In this document: positions 8,257 to 15,858 of the stretch, piece by piece | How the letters are laid out: the number at the start of each line of letters is the position of its first letter | How positions within the stretch are numbered: the stretch's first letter is position 1 | DNA from: Streptomyces guryensis | GTDB lineage: Bacteria; Actinomycetota; Actinomycetes; Streptomycetales; Streptomycetaceae | Reading direction: 5' to 3' | DNA length: 64,000 bases | Assembly (NCBI RefSeq): GCF_021261325.1 | Contig: NZ_JAJSBI010000003.1 | Location: 248,001-312,000 of the forward strand | Notes under the pieces: generated by a model | The model's database searches: none | Seen by the model: only the letters and a program-made list of their open reading frames with translations | Told to the model about the DNA's origin: nothing | Program-made: the position numbers and the translations under genes

Positions 8257-9201
8257 ATGGATCTGCACACCCTAGTCCTGCTCACCACCGGCATCACCCT
8301 GCTGACCTGCGTCCTGGCGGTCATGGGCCTGCACTCCTACGCCACCGGCAAGGCCCAGCGCCAGGCACTGGTCGACCGCCTCTCTGCCGCCGGGCAGATA
8401 CCGGTGGGCGGCCGTCGGCGGCGCTTCCGCAACCTGGACCGCCGCCTGCGCCGTACGGGACTCGGCAAGAAGCTGGAACTGCGGCTGGCGGCGACGGGCC
8501 TGGACATCACGCCGGGCGAGTTCTTCGTCTACATGCTGGCGACGGTGGCGGGCCTGTGGCTGATCGGCCAGGCGTCCCTGGCGCCCTTCTTCGGACCGCT
8601 GGCCGGGCTGCTGGGCATCTGGTTGGCGCTGCAGTTCCTGAACTGGCAGCGGCAGAAGCGGATCGAGAAGTTCATCAACCAGCTGCCGGAGCTGGCCCGG
8701 ATCATGGCCAACGCCACCCAGGCCGGTCTGGCGCTGCGCACCGCGATCGGGATGGCGGCGGAGGAGCTGGAGGCGCCCGCGGGTGAGGAACTCGCCAAGG
8801 TCGCCAACCAGTTGGCGCTCGGCGCGTCCATGGACGACGCCCTGGGCGAGCTGGCCGAGCGGTTGCCCTCGCGCGAGCTGGTCGTACTCGTGACGACGCT
8901 GGTGCTGTCGAACCGGGCGGGGGGCCAGGTGGTCACCGCCCTGCGCAACCTCACGGACACGCTGGAGGAGCGGAAGGAGACGCGACGTGAGGTCCGCACC
9001 CAGCTCTCCCAGGTCAACATGACGTCGTACGCCGTGCCGGTGCTCGGCGTGGGCTCCCTGTTCCTGATGAACGGCGTCAAGCACGGCGCCCTGGACCGGA
9101 TGACGGGCTCCCCCGTCGGCCAGGCCGCGGTGATCATCGCCTTCGCGCTCTACGCGGTCGGATTCATCCTCATCCGCCGCCTGTCCCGCATCGACGTCTG
9201 A
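8257..9201 (+). CDS. tadB: TadB inner membrane platform protein (GspF family)
   Basis: A 314-residue integral membrane protein of the type II secretion F domain family. One membrane segment is at the N-terminus (LVLLTTGITLLTCVLAVMGL), two lie near residues 90-125, and further ones at the C-terminus. The cytosolic GspF domain spans about 140-265 with INQLPELARIMANATQAG and the acidic GEELAKVANQLALG helix. With TadC it forms the platform on which the TadA ATPase acts to assemble Flp pilin. It follows tadA by 10 bp and precedes tadC by 40 bp. Confidence 0.93.
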   Translation: MDLHTLVLLTTGITLLTCVLAVMGLHSYATGKAQRQALVDRLSAAGQIPVGGRRRRFRNLDRRLRRTGLGKKLELRLAATGLDITPGEFFVYMLATVAGLWLIGQASLAPFFGPLAGLLGIWLALQFLNWQRQKRIEKFINQLPELARIMANATQAGLALRTAIGMAAEELEAPAGEELAKVANQLALGASMDDALGELAERLPSRELVVLVTTLVLSNRAGGQVVTALRNLTDTLEERKETRREVRTQLSQVNMTSYAVPVLGVGSLFLMNGVKHGALDRMTGSPVGQAAVIIAFALYAVGFILIRRLSRIDV

Positions 9202-9241
9202 GACGCCCGAGCGTTCCGAGAACTCTGGAGGGAGGACGGCC

Positions 9242-10135
9242 ATGGGACTGGGACTTCTGCTGGCACTGGTGATGGGCCTCAGCGTCTGGGGCATCTTCGC
9301 CGGCATCCGCATGTACCGCGCGGACGTCAAGCTGCCCGGCGACCTGCTGCTCGCCCTGGAGGTGGGCTCGACCCGCACCGGCGCGGTCGACTCGCTCATC
9401 GACCGCCTCGGCATGCGGTACGCGCCCGCGGTCCTGCGCCTGATGGGCCCGAAGCTGGTCTCCAGGTACCGCCGCAAGATCGACCTCGCGGGCAACCCCG
9501 GCGGCCTGACCATCGACCGCTATGCGGCCCGCCGGGCGGTCTACGGCTTCCTGGGCGCCGTGGGCGGCCTGGTGTTCCTGATGAAGGGCAACTTCATCCT
9601 GGCCGTCGTCCTGTTCGCCTTCGGCGCCTTCTGGACGGAGGTCGGCATCTGGTCGGCGATCCGCATCCGCAAGGACGTCATCGAGCGCACGCTGCCGGAC
9701 TTCCTCGACGTGCTCGCGGTCGTGGTGAGCGCGGGCCTCGGCTTCCGTCAGGCACTGGACCGGGTGGCCTCGAAGTACGAGGGCCCCTGGGCGGACGAAC
9801 TGCGCATCACCCTGCGCCAGATGGACCTCGGCATGAGCCGCCGCCAGGCCTTCGCGGAACTGCGTCGCCGCAACGACTCCGAACAGGTCGCGATGTTCGT
9901 GTCGGCGCTGCAGCAGGGGGAGGAACTGGGCGCCCCGATCGTCGACACACTCGTGGCCCTGGCGAAGGACATGCGCCGCACGGACGCACAGAACGCCCGG
10001 CGCAAGGCGGCCCGCGCGGTCCCCAAGGCCACCATGATGATCACCACCTTCATGGTCCCGGCCACGATGATCCTCCTCGGCGCCGGCCTGATCCTCGGCT
10101 CCGGCACCGACTTCGGCTCGCTCACGGGCAAGTAG
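9242..10135 (+). CDS. tadC: TadC inner membrane platform protein (GspF family)
   Basis: A 297-residue paralogue of TadB: N-terminal membrane segment (LGLLLALVMGLSVWGIFAGI), a pair of central segments around residues 98-140, the GspF domain with RTLPDFLDVLAVVVSAGLGF and GMSRRQAFAELRRR, and a C-terminal hydrophobic segment. TadB and TadC form the heteromeric platform of the Tad machine. A good GGAGGGAGG site lies before the ATG. The histidine kinase gene begins only about 20 bp after the stop, so pilus assembly and the two-component genes are probably co-transcribed. Confidence 0.93.
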   Translation: MGLGLLLALVMGLSVWGIFAGIRMYRADVKLPGDLLLALEVGSTRTGAVDSLIDRLGMRYAPAVLRLMGPKLVSRYRRKIDLAGNPGGLTIDRYAARRAVYGFLGAVGGLVFLMKGNFILAVVLFAFGAFWTEVGIWSAIRIRKDVIERTLPDFLDVLAVVVSAGLGFRQALDRVASKYEGPWADELRITLRQMDLGMSRRQAFAELRRRNDSEQVAMFVSALQQGEELGAPIVDTLVALAKDMRRTDAQNARRKAARAVPKATMMITTFMVPATMILLGAGLILGSGTDFGSLTGK

Positions 10136-10141
10136 GGACGG

Positions 10142-10219
10142 GGGACGGACGAGAGCCATGGCGACGACAGAGGAACGCGAGGGACGGACGAGAGCCATGG
10201 CGACGACAGAGGAACGCGA
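10142..10219 (+). repeat. 39-bp perfect tandem duplication containing the kinase start codon
   Basis: Two identical 39-bp units lie head to tail at 10142-10180 and 10181-10219. Each contains GAGAGCC directly followed by ATG (10158 and 10197). As 39 is a multiple of three, the duplication is in frame and yields MATTEEREGRTRA repeated at the N-terminus of the histidine kinase. A few bases of a third copy follow. Either ATG could start translation. Confidence 0.95.
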
Positions 10220-11750
10220 GGGACGCACGCGGCTGCTACGACGACGCCGGAAGTCCCCGGCGATCACGACCCCACCGGCGGGCACGGCCCTGCCGCCCCA
10301 CGCCCCTCTGCCTGCCCTGCCCGCGCAACCGCACACCCGGAGACCGGTAGTCGCCGATGGCGGTCAACCCCCACAGGGGCCACTCGCACTCGACGAGGAA
10401 AGCAGTACGGGTGGTGCGGCTGGGAACCCGAGCCCGTCCGAAGGCCGGGCGCCCACCCACGCACCCACCCACGCACCCGCAGGGGCACCCGCACAGGCAC
10501 CCGCACCGGAACCCGCGCCCGGCGACATCACCATCCCCCTCCAGGTCAACGCCCTCCAGGCCATGTGCAGGCAGGTGTTCGGCTTCCGCCTCGCCATGAT
10601 CGCGCTGGCCGCTCCCGCCGCCCTCCTCAACGCCGCACCGGGCCTGGCCACCCGCCTCGTGGGCGCGGCGGTCGTGGTCACCTTCATGGGCTCCTACGTC
10701 CTCTTCAGGGACTGGGAGCGCTTCGGCCCCCTGCTCCTACGGCACCCCACGCTCCTCGCCCTGGACATGCTCTTCGGCTCCCTGCTCCTCGTCTCCGCGG
10801 GCCCGGACACCACCCTCGCCTACGTCAGCGTCTGCACCCCGCTCCTGGCCGGCATCGTCTACGGCTGGCGAGGTGCCGCGGTCTTCGCGTCCCTCCAGTC
10901 CCTGATCCTCCTCTTCGTGCACGCGGCGTCGAAGGAGCACCTGCACACCGGCCCCGCGGAGACCCTGCTCCTGCCCGGACTCTGTGTGATCGCGGGCGCG
11001 GTCGGCTCGGCCCTGCGCAACCTCATGTTCCGCTTCGGCGCAGCGACCCAGGCCCTGACCACCGTGCAGGCCCGCCTGGCGGTGACGGAGGCGATCGGCG
11101 CCGAACGGGCGCGCCTGGCAAGGGAGATGCACGATTCCGTGGCGAAGACCCTCCACGGCGTGGCGCTGGCCGCGGACGCCCTGGCGGGCTCGGCGGGCAG
11201 CCCCCACCTGGACGCGAAGCTCGTCAAACAACAAGCCGAACTGGTCGCCCGCTCGGCCCGCCGGGCCGCCGCCGAGTCCCGCGAGCTCCTGGCCGACCTG
11301 CGCCGCGAATCCGACCCGGACCACGCCACCGACGTACTGGTCGAACTGGCCGCCTGCACAAGGGACTTCAGCAGCCGCACCGGCGTCCCGGCCGCGTACC
11401 GCCTCACCGGCGACGACTCCGTCCCGCCCGTCCCGCCCGCAGTCGCCCGCCAGCTCCTCACCATCGCCTCGGAGGCCATGGAGAACGCCCACCGCCACGC
11501 CGCCCCGACCCGGGTGGACGTCCGCGCAGGCGTCCACGGCGGCATCCTCCGCATCACCGTCCAGGACGACGGCCGCGGCCTGCCCCCCGGCACCACCCTC
11601 GAACAACTACGCCGGGCAGGCCACTTCGGCCTGGTCGGCATGGTCGAACGGGCGGCGACCGTCGGCGCCCACATCAGCATCGGCCGCGGCGCCCACCCCA
11701 ACGGCACGGAGGTCTGCCTGGAACTCCCGCTGGCGGCGCTGACGACGTAG
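10158..11750 (+). CDS. Membrane sensor histidine kinase (HisKA_3/NarL type) of the pilus locus
   Basis: Up to 530 residues (517 if the second ATG at 10197 is used). The first 115 residues are Pro/Ala-rich and probably disordered, with an APTHAPTHAPAGAPAQAPAP run. Six hydrophobic segments follow (about 140-285) with only short loops, so the sensed signal is probably in or at the membrane. The dimerisation helix holds the phosphoacceptor His325 in RLAREMHDSVAKTLHG. The ATPase part has ENAHRHA (N box), DDGRGLPPG (G1) and GHFGLVGMVERA (G2). It is the cognate kinase of the response regulator encoded 65 bp downstream and lies between tadC and the pilin gene, so it probably controls pilus expression. 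Confidence 0.92.
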   Translation: MATTEEREGRTRAMATTEEREGRTRLLRRRRKSPAITTPPAGTALPPHAPLPALPAQPHTRRPVVADGGQPPQGPLALDEESSTGGAAGNPSPSEGRAPTHAPTHAPAGAPAQAPAPEPAPGDITIPLQVNALQAMCRQVFGFRLAMIALAAPAALLNAAPGLATRLVGAAVVVTFMGSYVLFRDWERFGPLLLRHPTLLALDMLFGSLLLVSAGPDTTLAYVSVCTPLLAGIVYGWRGAAVFASLQSLILLFVHAASKEHLHTGPAETLLLPGLCVIAGAVGSALRNLMFRFGAATQALTTVQARLAVTEAIGAERARLAREMHDSVAKTLHGVALAADALAGSAGSPHLDAKLVKQQAELVARSARRAAAESRELLADLRRESDPDHATDVLVELAACTRDFSSRTGVPAAYRLTGDDSVPPVPPAVARQLLTIASEAMENAHRHAAPTRVDVRAGVHGGILRITVQDDGRGLPPGTTLEQLRRAGHFGLVGMVERAATVGAHISIGRGAHPNGTEVCLELPLAALTT

Positions 11751-11815
11751 ACATCGCCTCCGCACCCATCCCCCCACACACGACCAGACGAAAAGACGAG
11801 AGAGGAGGCCGCCCG

Positions 11816-12757
11816 ATGCCGGACCCCACGACTCCCCACCCAGGTCCCCAACAGACGCCACCCCACAACCCGTTCGAGGCATCCCCGCCGCCCGCGCCGC
11901 TCAAGGTCGTGGTGGCGGACGACAACCCCGTCGTCCGAGCGGGCCTGACGGCTCTCCTCTCCGGCCGCGCCGACATCACCGTGGTGGCGGAAGCGGCCGA
12001 CGGCCGCCAGGCCTACGAAGCGGCCCTGCAGCACCACCCGGACATCGTCCTCCTGGACGTGCGCATGCCCGGGGTGGACGGCATCTCGGCGCTCCCGTAC
12101 CTGGTGCGGATCGCGCCGGTCGTCATGCTGACGTACAGCAGGGAGTCGGAGATCGTCGAGGAGGCCCTGCGCCGGGGCGCCGGCGGCTACCTGGTCCACG
12201 GCGAGTTCACGGCGGACCAACTGGTCGCGGCGGTATGGGGCATCAAGGAGGGCAGGGCCCACTTCACCCCGACAGCGGCGGGGGCTCTGCTGGAGCAGCT
12301 GCGCCAGGGGCAAGGAGGCCCGCCGCTTCCAGAGGGTCTGGGTAGTGCAACTGCATACGATGATGAGCACCCAGCACATTCGCATTCGCCTACTCAAAAT
12401 CCCATCCCACCAGCAGACTTAGCTGCACCTCCCACTCCGACCTCCACTATTTCTTCAAAAAACCTTTCGCAGATGCAACCGCATATGGGACAGTCGTCGT
12501 CTGGGTGGTCGAGTGGCCGTGCTGCGGCTGCTCCCGACAGAGCAAGGTTCCAACTGAGCACGAGGGAGGCGGAGATCATGGACCTCATCGCGTCCGGAAT
12601 GAACAACCAGCAGATCGCCGCCACCTGCTTCATCAGCGAGAAGACGGTCAAGAACCACATCAACCGCATCTTCGCGAAACTCCACAGCACCAGCCGCTCG
12701 GAGGCGGCCGCCAAGTGGCTCGGCACCGCGCCCGGTTCAGGCCGAGGGGTGGGGTGA
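11816..12757 (+). CDS. NarL/FixJ-type response regulator with TTA codon and atypical receiver
   Basis: A 313-residue regulator. The receiver (about 25-145) has the acidic pair VADDNP, the phospho-acceptor Asp in VLLDVRMPGVDG and the conserved Thr in VVMLTYSR. The conserved Lys that normally follows (GFLLK in NarL) is replaced by His in GGYLVHGEF, so phospho-signalling may be altered. A linker of about 75 residues (12300-12540) is AT-richer than its surroundings and low in complexity (Ser, Thr, Pro, Gln). It contains a TTA leucine codon at 12419-12421, the rare codon read by the bldA tRNA. The C-terminus is a LuxR-type HTH (LSTREAEIMDLIASGMNNQQ). GAGAGGAGG precedes the ATG. Confidence 0.93.
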   Translation: MPDPTTPHPGPQQTPPHNPFEASPPPAPLKVVVADDNPVVRAGLTALLSGRADITVVAEAADGRQAYEAALQHHPDIVLLDVRMPGVDGISALPYLVRIAPVVMLTYSRESEIVEEALRRGAGGYLVHGEFTADQLVAAVWGIKEGRAHFTPTAAGALLEQLRQGQGGPPLPEGLGSATAYDDEHPAHSHSPTQNPIPPADLAAPPTPTSTISSKNLSQMQPHMGQSSSGWSSGRAAAAPDRARFQLSTREAEIMDLIASGMNNQQIAATCFISEKTVKNHINRIFAKLHSTSRSEAAAKWLGTAPGSGRGVG

Positions 12758-12917
12758 CCAGAGGTGACGGCAGGGGGGAACGGGAAGCCACGAGGTCGTG
12801 GCCGGACCATGCTCTGGGCCCTTGATTGGGCCCTGGGGCCCTTCAACGGGAGGGGTGTTGCACCGTACGGTTCTCGTGCCGAGAGCGGCACGGAGATCCG
12901 ACCCGGAGGGGAACACC

Positions 12918-13118
12918 ATGAGCAACTGGATCAACACCACTGTCGCCTACCTGCAGACCCGCGCCGCCCGCAACGACAAGGGGCAGACGGCGGTGGAGTA
13001 TCTGGGGATCATCGCGGTGGTTGTGGCGATCGTGTTGGCCATTACGGGGACGGACATCGGCAACACGATCTACACCGCGATCACGGACAAGATCAACCAG
13101 GTCATCGGCAATGGATGA
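12918..13118 (+). CDS. flp: Flp-type IVb pilin
   Basis: A 66-residue prepilin. The leader is 22 residues (MSNWINTTVAYLQTRAARND then KG) and cleavage is predicted between Gly22 and Gln23, giving a mature N-terminus QTAVEYLGIIAVVV with Glu at +5. The hydrophobic helix and short hydrophilic tail (ITDKINQVIGNG) are typical of Flp pilins, which polymerise into thin pili through the TadABC machine. A strong GGAGGGG precedes the ATG. The upstream 160 bp contain a small GGGCCC-TTGATT-GGGCCC hairpin (12816-12833), so the pilin may be expressed at its own, higher level. The stop overlaps the next start (ATGA). Confidence 0.93.
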   Translation: MSNWINTTVAYLQTRAARNDKGQTAVEYLGIIAVVVAIVLAITGTDIGNTIYTAITDKINQVIGNG

Positions 13119-13714
13119 AGTTGCCTCGTAGGTACGACGACGCAGGGCAGGCTTTCCCCATCTACATCACAGTGGTGGCGGGCCTGCTCTTTCTCGCGTT
13201 CGCGTACCTTGCGGTCGGCCAGGCCGCGGCAAATCGGAACGGGGCCCAGACGGCAGCCGACGCGGCTGCTCTCGCGGCGGCGCAGGACACCCGGGACACA
13301 CTCGCAGGACAGTGGCTGGACGTCGTACGCGACCCCACGAAGTGGCAGGACATCCTTGACGGACGAGCGGCGGTTCTCGACGGCTGTCCGCGTGCGGACC
13401 AGCTTGCGGCGCAGAACGACGCGCAGATGCTCGGTTGCGACGGGCAACTGTCGAACCTGAGCTACACGGTCCAGGTCAAGACGGACAAGTCCGTCGGAGA
13501 GTCGATCGTCCCTGGTACGGAGAACAAGCACTCCACGGCATCCGCCAAGGCCGTGATCGAGCCACTCTGCACGTTCGACCTCCCCGGTGAGCACGCCGGG
13601 GATGCTGTTTTGCCGGGGCTCACCTGTAAGGACAGGAATTGGGTTCTGAAACCGGACGACCCTGCTGGTCTACCAGAGCCCAAGGACCTCTTCGACGTCC
13701 ATCTGGCCGACTGA
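13115..13714 (+). CDS. TadG-like pilus-associated secreted/membrane protein
   Basis: A 199-residue protein starting at the ATG that overlaps the pilin stop. The N-terminus DDAGQAFPIYITVVAGLLFLAFAY is a TadG/TadE-type signal and membrane helix. It lacks the +5 Glu of the true pseudopilins, so it may not be cut by the prepilin peptidase. The rest (ANRNGAQTAADAAALAAAQDTRD) matches the Tad domain of putative TadG-like proteins, followed by an extracytoplasmic domain with five Cys, which could form disulfides. It probably anchors or caps the pilus outside the membrane. Confidence 0.82.
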   Translation: MKLPRRYDDAGQAFPIYITVVAGLLFLAFAYLAVGQAAANRNGAQTAADAAALAAAQDTRDTLAGQWLDVVRDPTKWQDILDGRAAVLDGCPRADQLAAQNDAQMLGCDGQLSNLSYTVQVKTDKSVGESIVPGTENKHSTASAKAVIEPLCTFDLPGEHAGDAVLPGLTCKDRNWVLKPDDPAGLPEPKDLFDVHLAD

Positions 13715-13748
13715 CAAGCGAACGACGAGTGACGAAGGAAGCAGAGGC

Positions 13749-14330
13749 ATGAGCATTCGGTTCACAACGAAGGCCCGCAGGGGGATGGTCGCGTTGACCG
13801 TTGCGGCGGGACTGGCCGTCGGTGTGGCCGGCTGCGGCGGAGGCGGAGACGACGGCAAGAAGCCGGAGTCGTCGGCCTCCGCTTCTCACAACAGCGGATC
13901 TCAGCCGAGCGCTCAGCAGGGGCAATCGGACACGCCCTTGGCCGAATTGAAGGGCTCGGAGGGGCTGCTTCTGCAGATCACCTCTGCCCAGCGAGATTCC
14001 GGCGGCTTCGTCACTGTGAGCGGCACCCTGAAGAACGATGGTGCTCAGAGGGTCACGGTGCCCGCAGCAGTGCGGGGCAACGAGACCGAGATCATCCGGA
14101 ACGGAATGTCGTTCGGCGGGGCAACTCTCGTCGACAGCCAGAGCAAGAAGCGCTACTACGTGCTGCGTGACACGGAAGGGCGGCCCCTTACGACGACGGG
14201 CTTCACCTCGCTCAAGGCGGGCGAATCGATGGCCGTGTTCATGCAGTTCCCGGCACCGCCGACCAGCACCACCCAAGTCACCTTCCAGCTGCCGACGTTC
14301 GCTTCCGCCTCGATCGAGATCTCCGGGTGA
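13749..14330 (+). CDS. Secreted lipoprotein of the pilus locus, function unknown
   Basis: A 193-residue lipoprotein. The signal peptide ends with the lipobox VAGC at Cys29, and the mature N-terminus is Gly/Asp-rich and then Ser/Gln-rich, a flexible tether. The folded part begins near LAELKGSEGLLLQITSAQ and looks like an immunoglobulin-like beta-sandwich with VTVSGTLKNDGAQRVTVPA. It lies 34 bp after the TadG-like gene and its stop overlaps the start of the OmpA-like gene (GTGA), so these two are translated together. A role in holding the pilus or its wall partner on the outer membrane face is inferred from position only. Confidence 0.8.
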   Translation: MSIRFTTKARRGMVALTVAAGLAVGVAGCGGGGDDGKKPESSASASHNSGSQPSAQQGQSDTPLAELKGSEGLLLQITSAQRDSGGFVTVSGTLKNDGAQRVTVPAAVRGNETEIIRNGMSFGGATLVDSQSKKRYYVLRDTEGRPLTTTGFTSLKAGESMAVFMQFPAPPTSTTQVTFQLPTFASASIEISG

Positions 14331-14992
14331 GGCGCACAATGACCCACACTTCACCGCGAGCGGGGGCGCCGCGACTGGCCTTGGTCATCACCGCCGCCTC
14401 CCTCATGGTCGCCACCAACCTCGTCGGCGCCGTGACCGCCCGCGCCGACGACACCCCGAGCATCCCGCCCGGCACCGAACCATCGGCCTCGGCCCCGGTC
14501 AAGGTCGACCCCAACGACCCCGACCTCAAACTCCCCGAGGGCGCCACCCTCGCCGCCCCCAAAGTCCTCGACATCAAGTCCGTCGTAGAGGACCAGAGCG
14601 GCGACGAACGCCGTGAGGACACCAACTCCGACGTCAAGTTCGCCCTCCAGGCCGAGGTCCTGTTCAGCAAGGACAGCGCGAAGCTGAGCGACGAGGCGAA
14701 GTCCCGTATCGCCGGGATCGCGGAGGAGATCAAGAAGCAGAACGCGACGAAGGTCCGCGTCTTCGGCTTCACGGACAACCTGGGCTCTTCCGCCCACGGT
14801 GACGTCCTCTCCCGGCAGCGCGCCAACGCCGTACAGGACGTCCTGGACCAGGAGCTGAACGACCCGAACATCACCTTCGAGGTACGCGGCTACGGCGAGC
14901 AGTACCCGATCGCGGACAACTCGACGGAGGCGGGCCGCAGGAAGAACCGCAGGGTCGAGGTCACGTTCCCGCGGAGTGAGAGCCGTAACTGA
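14327..14992 (+). CDS. Secreted OmpA-family peptidoglycan-binding protein
   Basis: A 221-residue exported protein with a signal peptide (LALVITAASLMVATNLVGAVTARA), a Pro-rich linker, and an OmpA C-terminal domain at about 100-220. The domain has AEVLFSKDSAKLSDEAKSRI, the VRVFGFTDNLGSS turn, LSRQRANAVQDVL and NRRVEVTF, the regions that contact meso- or LL-diaminopimelate in OmpA-like proteins. With no outer membrane, it presumably grips peptidoglycan. It starts with GTG at 14327, overlapping the lipoprotein stop; an ATG at 14339 is possible. It ends the tad operon. Confidence 0.88.
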   Translation: MRRTMTHTSPRAGAPRLALVITAASLMVATNLVGAVTARADDTPSIPPGTEPSASAPVKVDPNDPDLKLPEGATLAAPKVLDIKSVVEDQSGDERREDTNSDVKFALQAEVLFSKDSAKLSDEAKSRIAGIAEEIKKQNATKVRVFGFTDNLGSSAHGDVLSRQRANAVQDVLDQELNDPNITFEVRGYGEQYPIADNSTEAGRRKNRRVEVTFPRSESRN

Positions 14993-15070
14993 CGCAGACC
15001 ACACGAGATACGGGAACGAACTGAGCTTGCCGCACCCTGTTGCGTGCGAGTGACGGACCCGGTTGTCCCG

Positions 15071-15358
15071 TCAACCGTCGGCCTTGTCGATCTCGGCTGC
15101 GTCGGCTTCGGAGGTACCGGTCGGCAGCTTGGGGACCACGTAGGACCCCTTACCGGACACGGTGTAGATCAGGCCGCGCTCTCGTAGCTCCCGCATGGCG
15201 CGGCGCACGGTCATATGGGCGATGCCGTATTCCTCGGCGAGCCGGAGTGATGCGGGAATCATGCGGTCAGGAGCGTATTCCCCGCTGCGGATCCTGGAAT
15301 CGATCACGTCGGCGAGCTGCATGTAGAGCGGTCGGCCGGATTCGGGGTCAAGAGACAT
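15071..15358 (-). CDS. Short GntR-family transcriptional regulator
   Basis: A 95-residue protein that is almost only a GntR winged helix (RPLYMQLADVIDSRIRSGEY, then LAEEYGIAHMTVRRAMRELR and GLIYTVSGKGSYVV), with no effector-binding domain, ending in an acidic tail. Such mini-GntR proteins are common in streptomycete mobile and plasmid-like regions. The ATG at 15358 is preceded by TATGTT (15370-15365, minus strand) with 6 nt between, so the mRNA is probably leaderless. It faces a cluster of tiny genes across a 16-bp perfect palindrome, which is probably its operator. Confidence 0.85.
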   Translation of the reverse strand: MSLDPESGRPLYMQLADVIDSRIRSGEYAPDRMIPASLRLAEEYGIAHMTVRRAMRELRERGLIYTVSGKGSYVVPKLPTGTSEADAAEIDKADG

Positions 15359-15364
15359 GTCTCG

Positions 15365-15416
15365 AACATAGGTAGGTGTGCCATGCTCGGCATCTCCAGC
15401 TCTAGCTATAGCTAGA
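15365..15416. promoter_or_regulatory. Divergent promoter region with 16-bp perfect palindrome (candidate GntR operator)
   Basis: TCTAGCTATAGCTAGA at 15401-15416 is a perfect palindrome between the divergent GntR gene and the small-gene cluster. On the minus strand TATGTT (15370-15365) lies 6 nt before the GntR ATG. On the plus strand TATCGT at 15437-15442 is a possible -10 box for the cluster, which would place the palindrome over its upstream element. GntR-family proteins bind such symmetrical sites as dimers. The assignment to this regulator is by position. Confidence 0.7.
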
Positions 15417-15519
15417 TGCATCAAGCTGCGTCACGCTATCGTTGGCTCACGCAAGAACCCCCGCGACCGTCCGACCGGTCCGGGGGCATTGGCCACCAAC
15501 CCCATGGAGGTTGACGACA

Positions 15520-15858
15520 GTGAGCATTATCCACGCGATGGCCCGCTGGATCCTGGGCGTGCTCGCGCCCGGCACCGGGACCCGCCGAGCGACCGGACGC
15601 CCCGCCGCACCGGCCCCCGCCCGAGCCGCGAAGCCGCCCCGCCCCACATCCGTGCCGCTTCCCACTCACCGCTCCCCGTACGGCCTGCCCGTACCTCTCG
15701 ACGGCCGAGCGACCGCCCCGATCCGCCCATACGTGCTGGCGGCCGAACGGGACCACGAGCGGGAGTGTGCCCGGCGGCGCCGGATCACCCTGGTCCTGGC
15801 GGCGGACTTCGGTATCGACCTCGACCGGCACGTGGTCGGCGCGGAGAGGGCGGCGTGA
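15520..15858 (+). CDS. Small basic protein of unknown function, first gene of a three-gene cassette
   Basis: A 112-residue protein starting at the GTG at 15520, with GGAGG 9 bases upstream. The N-terminus MSIIHAMARWILGVLAPGTG could be a short amphipathic or membrane helix. The middle is rich in Arg, Pro and Ala (about residues 20-60), and the C-terminus (YVLAAERDHERECARRRRIT) is a charged helix. I do not recognise a family. Its stop overlaps the next ATG (TGATG), and it is read away from the GntR gene, so it is probably under GntR control. Confidence 0.6.
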   Translation: MSIIHAMARWILGVLAPGTGTRRATGRPAAPAPARAAKPPRPTSVPLPTHRSPYGLPVPLDGRATAPIRPYVLAAERDHERECARRRRITLVLAADFGIDLDRHVVGAERAA

